Of a stretch of DNA of 8,366 nucleotides, positions 5,449 through 8,366 are shown in pieces. The stretch lies in assembly GCA_030706665.1 (NCBI GenBank), contig JAUZOB010000142.1, positions 1 to 8,366 on the forward strand. Reading direction: 5' to 3'. The stretch comes from Bacteroidota bacterium (lineage in GTDB: Bacteria > Bacteroidota > Bacteroidia > Bacteroidales > Prolixibacteraceae). Positions within the stretch are counted from its first letter, which is position 1. Every line of letters starts with the position of its first letter. Both the position numbers and the translations under genes were made by a program. A model generated the notes under the pieces. The model ran no database searches, was not told the origin of the DNA, and saw nothing but the letters and a program-made list of their open reading frames with translations.

Positions 5449-7854
5449 ATGAAAGTATTAAAATTTGGAGGGAAATCACTGGCTAACGGTGATGCCTTGA
5501 AAAATGCATTAGATATTATCAGTCGGGAAGCAGTGAAAGGAAAAATCTTTATTGTGTTTTCTGCAAGAGGTAACTCGACCAACGAATTAGAGGCTTTGCT
5601 TGAAGCGGCTGCCCGGGGTGAAGAATTTCGTTCGAATCTGAAAAAGTTCTTTGCTTATCAGACTTTCCCTTCTTCTGCACTGGATTTTAAAAATGAATAT
5701 CAGGAAATCGAACAGTTATTGGAAGGTGTTTCCCTACTTGGTGAATATAGTCTGAAGATAAAAGATCGCTTATTGGCCTATGGTGAGTTGTTGAGTTGTA
5801 AAACAGCAGCCCGATTACTTGCCGAGAGAGGATTTAATGTGCGCTTCACCGATTCCCGCAAACTGATTAAAACAGACGAGAAATATGGGAGCGCACTTGT
5901 TTTATTAGATATTTCCGAAAAGAACGTCAAAGAGTATTTTAAAGACGCCAAACCCGATACCATCGAAGTTGTAACAGGGTTCATCGGTTCAAATTTACAG
6001 AATCAGACTACAACTTTGGGAAGAAACGGAAGTAACTACTCTGCGACTCTGCTTGCCAGTTTTCTTGATGCCGAAGAAGTACAGAACTGGACGAATGTTA
6101 ATGGAGTCTATACCGCAAATCCGGAATTAGTGCCTGATGCACAGATCATACAATCCCTTTCTTATAGGGAAGCAAATGAACTGGCTAATTTTGGAACCAA
6201 TGTATTGCATGCAAAAACGATCCTTCCTTTGGTCGAAAAGAAGATACCGATTAAAATTCTAAACTCTTTTAATCCTGAAGGCTCCGGAACTTTGATCAAC
6301 GATAAGGGAAGCGGAAAGGGAATCAAGGCTGTGTCGGTCATTCGAAAAGTCGCATTGATTGGTATTGAAGGTCGCGGACTACTAGGCCGGGTTGGTATCG
6401 ACGGAAGAATATTCAGTGCTTTGAGCCGCGAAGGAATCAGTGTAAGAATAATATCGCAAGCTTCATCTGAAAGAGGGATTGGTTTTATCGTCGATCAGGA
6501 AAATGCAGAAAAAGCAAGAACTATATTAAGCAATGAATTCGCACGTGAAATTGAATTGTTAGATATTAGTGAAATTGGCATAAACACTGACGTTGCAGTC
6601 GTATCGGTGATTGGGAAAAATCTGAATTTTCTGGATCAGTCATATGGGGCTCTGCGCCGAAACGGTGTCCGGATTTATTTGTTGAATAATACAATCAACG
6701 GAGAACACATCTCGTTGGTTATCGATGTCAGAGATCTGAAGAAGGCCGTTAATGTAATTCACGGTCATATATTCGGAGCTTTTCGTAAATTGAATCTTCT
6801 GCTGTTCGGGAAAGGGAATGTCGGAAGTGCTTTAATTGATCAGATAATCAATACCCGCGAACGAGTATTTGAGAGGAGAAACTTGAAACTGAATCTGGTC
6901 GCCATTGCTGATAGTAAACGATTGGTATTATCGGCAAATGGGTTGGATAAGGAATGGAAACAACAATTACTCACCGAAGGAAAGCAGAATTATAAAGTTG
7001 AAGAGATCATTGCTTTTGCAAAAGAGCATCATCTTGAAAATGTTGTGGTCGTTGATAATACTGCCAGCAAAGAACTGGTTGATTTCTATCCGTTGTTTGC
7101 AGAAAGTAACTTTGATATTGTCGCTTCCAATAAACATGCCAATACCCGTGAGTATGCCTTTTATTCCTCATTGCGTAAGATCTTGAAAAAGAAGCAACGT
7201 ACTTTCCTTTATGAAACCAATGTAGGGGCAGGTCTTCCATTGATCGATACCATAAAACTGTTGCATGTTTCCGGTGACAGGATTCAACGAATCCGTGGGG
7301 TGTTCTCTGGGACTTTGAGTTATATCTTTAATCAATATTCCGAGTCGGATCGTGAATTCTATTCTATCCTTCTCGATGCGGTGAAGAAAGGCTTTACCGA
7401 ACCTGATCCCCGTGAAGACCTGTCGGGGAATGATGTAGGGCGTAAACTTCTGATCCTTGCCCGGGAGATTGATCTGAAAAATGAGTTTGAGGAAGTAAAG
7501 ATAGAGAGTTTGATCCCTCCCGGAATGAGGAATGGAATCACTGTGGATGAATTCTTCTCACGCGAACAAGAGTTGAATGATTGGTTCGATAAGCGTAAGA
7601 AAGCATTAAATCCGGGAGAAGTGCTTCGATATGTAGGTGAATTGGATGCTGAGAAAGGGACTCTTGAGGTGAAACTCGTTGCTGTACCTAAGGAGTCAAC
7701 AATGGGTGAGATTCGGGGTGCTGATTCTATCTTTGAAATCTATACGGAGTCTTATGGCGATAATCCGCTGGTAATCTTAGGAGCCGGTGCCGGAGCACAG
7801 GTTACAGCCCGTGGTGTATACTCTGACATATTAAGACTTGCAGAAACGTTATAG
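5449..7854 (+). CDS. thrA: Bifunctional aspartokinase-homoserine dehydrogenase
   Basis: Fusion enzyme for the first and third steps from aspartate to homoserine (the middle step, aspartate semialdehyde dehydrogenase, is not in this window). The 801 residues match the usual length of about 810. Residues 1-285 are the kinase: KFGGKSL at 5-11, TLGRNGSNYSA at 189-199 and NGVYTANP at 218-225. Residues about 300-440 are paired ACT regulatory domains. The dehydrogenase starts near 447 with the NAD(P)-binding GKGNVG at 454-459, then ASNKHAN at 559-565, YETNVGAGLPLI at 588-599 and LSGNDVGRK at 658-666, where Asp662 and Lys666 align with the catalytic pair. The usual KFGGTS is KFGGKS here. Placement after metY-metX argues for a methionine-branch role (metL-like in E. 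coli terms); thrA is the common label in this phylum. Effector specificity of the ACT domains cannot be read. The last 79 bases recur inverted at the right end of the window. Confidence 0.95.
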   Translation: MKVLKFGGKSLANGDALKNALDIISREAVKGKIFIVFSARGNSTNELEALLEAAARGEEFRSNLKKFFAYQTFPSSALDFKNEYQEIEQLLEGVSLLGEYSLKIKDRLLAYGELLSCKTAARLLAERGFNVRFTDSRKLIKTDEKYGSALVLLDISEKNVKEYFKDAKPDTIEVVTGFIGSNLQNQTTTLGRNGSNYSATLLASFLDAEEVQNWTNVNGVYTANPELVPDAQIIQSLSYREANELANFGTNVLHAKTILPLVEKKIPIKILNSFNPEGSGTLINDKGSGKGIKAVSVIRKVALIGIEGRGLLGRVGIDGRIFSALSREGISVRIISQASSERGIGFIVDQENAEKARTILSNEFAREIELLDISEIGINTDVAVVSVIGKNLNFLDQSYGALRRNGVRIYLLNNTINGEHISLVIDVRDLKKAVNVIHGHIFGAFRKLNLLLFGKGNVGSALIDQIINTRERVFERRNLKLNLVAIADSKRLVLSANGLDKEWKQQLLTEGKQNYKVEEIIAFAKEHHLENVVVVDNTASKELVDFYPLFAESNFDIVASNKHANTREYAFYSSLRKILKKKQRTFLYETNVGAGLPLIDTIKLLHVSGDRIQRIRGVFSGTLSYIFNQYSESDREFYSILLDAVKKGFTEPDPREDLSGNDVGRKLLILAREIDLKNEFEEVKIESLIPPGMRNGITVDEFFSREQELNDWFDKRKKALNPGEVLRYVGELDAEKGTLEVKLVAVPKESTMGEIRGADSIFEIYTESYGDNPLVILGAGAGAQVTARGVYSDILRLAETL

Positions 7855-8065
7855 GACTTTCGGTGTTGAAAGGATAACTTGTTTTTTTAAAGAATTCTAA
7901 AATCACAATGATTAGTGATTTTAGAATTCAAGAAGCTGATCATTAAAAGTATTTGCAATCGATCGTATTAAGATTACGAATGTAGGAACATGCTTCAATA
8001 AAGAATAAACAAGAAAGTGTTGGATTCTGAAAGGAATCCCAAAGATAAATGGATGATGCTGAAAC
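7776..8065 (+). repeat. Left arm of a 290-bp inverted repeat
   Basis: This arm covers the last 26 codons of the aspartokinase-homoserine dehydrogenase gene, including the stop, and 211 bp beyond. Against the reverse complement of 8079-8366 I count 14 substitutions and two single-base indels (about 95% identity). The first 112 or so bases are identical; all differences lie in the non-coding part. Between the stop and the centre there is no convincing gene. Confidence 0.95.
7892..7929. repeat. Perfect 15-bp hairpin 37 bp after the thrA stop
   Basis: GAATTCTAAAATCAC (7892-7906) and GTGATTTTAGAATTC (7915-7929) are exact reverse complements around an 8-nt loop. There is no following T-run on the plus strand (a T-run precedes it at 7882-7888), so it is not a standard terminator. 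The matching site in the other arm (8214-8251) is a degraded version with six mismatches. Confidence 0.85.
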
Positions 8066-8102
8066 TTACTTATTGTAGGTTTCAGCATCATCATTTATCT
8101 TT
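8041..8102. repeat. Central hairpin of the inverted repeat
   Basis: GATGATGCTGAAAC (8052-8065) pairs perfectly with 8079-8092. Outside a single bulged G (8051) the stem continues with AAAGATAAAT (8041-8050) against 8093-8102. Inside, four more pairs (one G-U) close a TTATT loop at 8070-8074. The following bases ATTTATCTTT are only mildly T-rich, so a terminator role for the gene at 5449-7854 is possible but weak. Confidence 0.7.
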
Positions 8103-8366
8103 GGAATTCCTTTCAGAATCCAATACTTTCTTGTTTATTCTTTATTGAAGCATGTTCCCACATTCGTAATCTTAATACGATCGATTGCGAATACGTTTAA
8201 TGAACAGCTCCTTGAATTCTAAAATCACTAATCATTTCGATTTTGTCCTTCTTCAAAAAACAAGTTATCCTTTCAACACCGAAAGTCCTATAACGTTTCT
8301 GCAAGTCTTAATATGTCAGAGTATACACCACGGGCTGTAACCTGTGCTCCGGCACCGGCTCCTAAG
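8079..8366 (-). repeat. Right arm of the 290-bp inverted repeat
   Basis: Reverse complement of 7776-8065 with about 95% identity, running to the window edge with no sign of the repeat ending. The full arm may therefore be longer than can be seen. Confidence 0.95.
8288..8366 (-). CDS. 3' end of a second, convergent aspartokinase-homoserine dehydrogenase copy, or an assembly fold-back
   Basis: On the minus strand the last 25 codons of a homoserine dehydrogenase (LGAGAGAQVTARGVYSDILR, then LAETL) end at TAG, 8290-8288. The bases are identical to 7776-7854, with no synonymous change. The frame is open to the window edge. If genuine, a whole or partial second gene lies just outside, facing the first one. 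If not, this is the first gene read back in reverse by a mis-assembly or a chimeric template. The window alone cannot decide. Confidence 0.5.
   Translation of the reverse strand, partial: LGAGAGAQVTARGVYSDILRLAETL

Noticed and set aside
7892..7929. Perfect hairpin as the operon's intrinsic terminator
   Set aside because: No T-run follows it on the plus strand and the stem is AT-rich; kept only as a repeat.

Overview
The window looks like a stretch of a Bacteroidota genome, most likely Bacteroidales. The signs are AT-rich intergenic DNA, genes without Shine-Dalgarno sequences, exact matches to the Bacteroidota -7 promoter box TAnnTTTG (1112-1119 minus, 2411-2418 plus), and protein families typical of the phylum. 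The rubrerythrin suggests an anaerobe or microaerophile. No genus can be named from sequence alone.

Left half, all on the minus strand: a 16S rRNA m5C methyltransferase of the RsmF/NOP2 type that runs off the left edge (GTG start at 1090), a rubrerythrin (1295-1870), and a 39-residue single-pass membrane protein (2000-2119). Hairpins that could act as terminators lie after the last two.

Right half, plus strand: a methionine operon, metY (2814-4091), metX (4374-5405) and a fused aspartokinase-homoserine dehydrogenase (5449-7854). The fusion protein makes homoserine from aspartate, MetX acetylates it, and MetY replaces the acetate with sulfide (giving homocysteine) or methanethiol (giving methionine).

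The most striking content is the 375-bp leader before metY. From a promoter at about 2388-2418 it holds, in series, a 19-codon ORF with 8 Met codons and an intrinsic terminator, then a 33-codon ORF with 12 Met and 3 Cys codons and a second intrinsic terminator. In both units the last sense codons form a near-copy of the terminator's 3' arm, so they can pair with the terminator's 5' arm as an antiterminator. This is the geometry of ribosome-mediated transcription attenuation, here Met-sensing and doubled. A further long imperfect hairpin (4270-4342) lies just before metX.

The right end (7776-8366) is a 290-bp inverted repeat with about 95% arm identity around a 13-nt spacer. The outer arm repeats the last 25 codons of the aspartokinase-homoserine dehydrogenase gene on the minus strand. 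It is either a genuine convergent copy or a fold-back assembly product. The arms differ in the non-coding part, including one block that looks like a quasipalindrome correction event.
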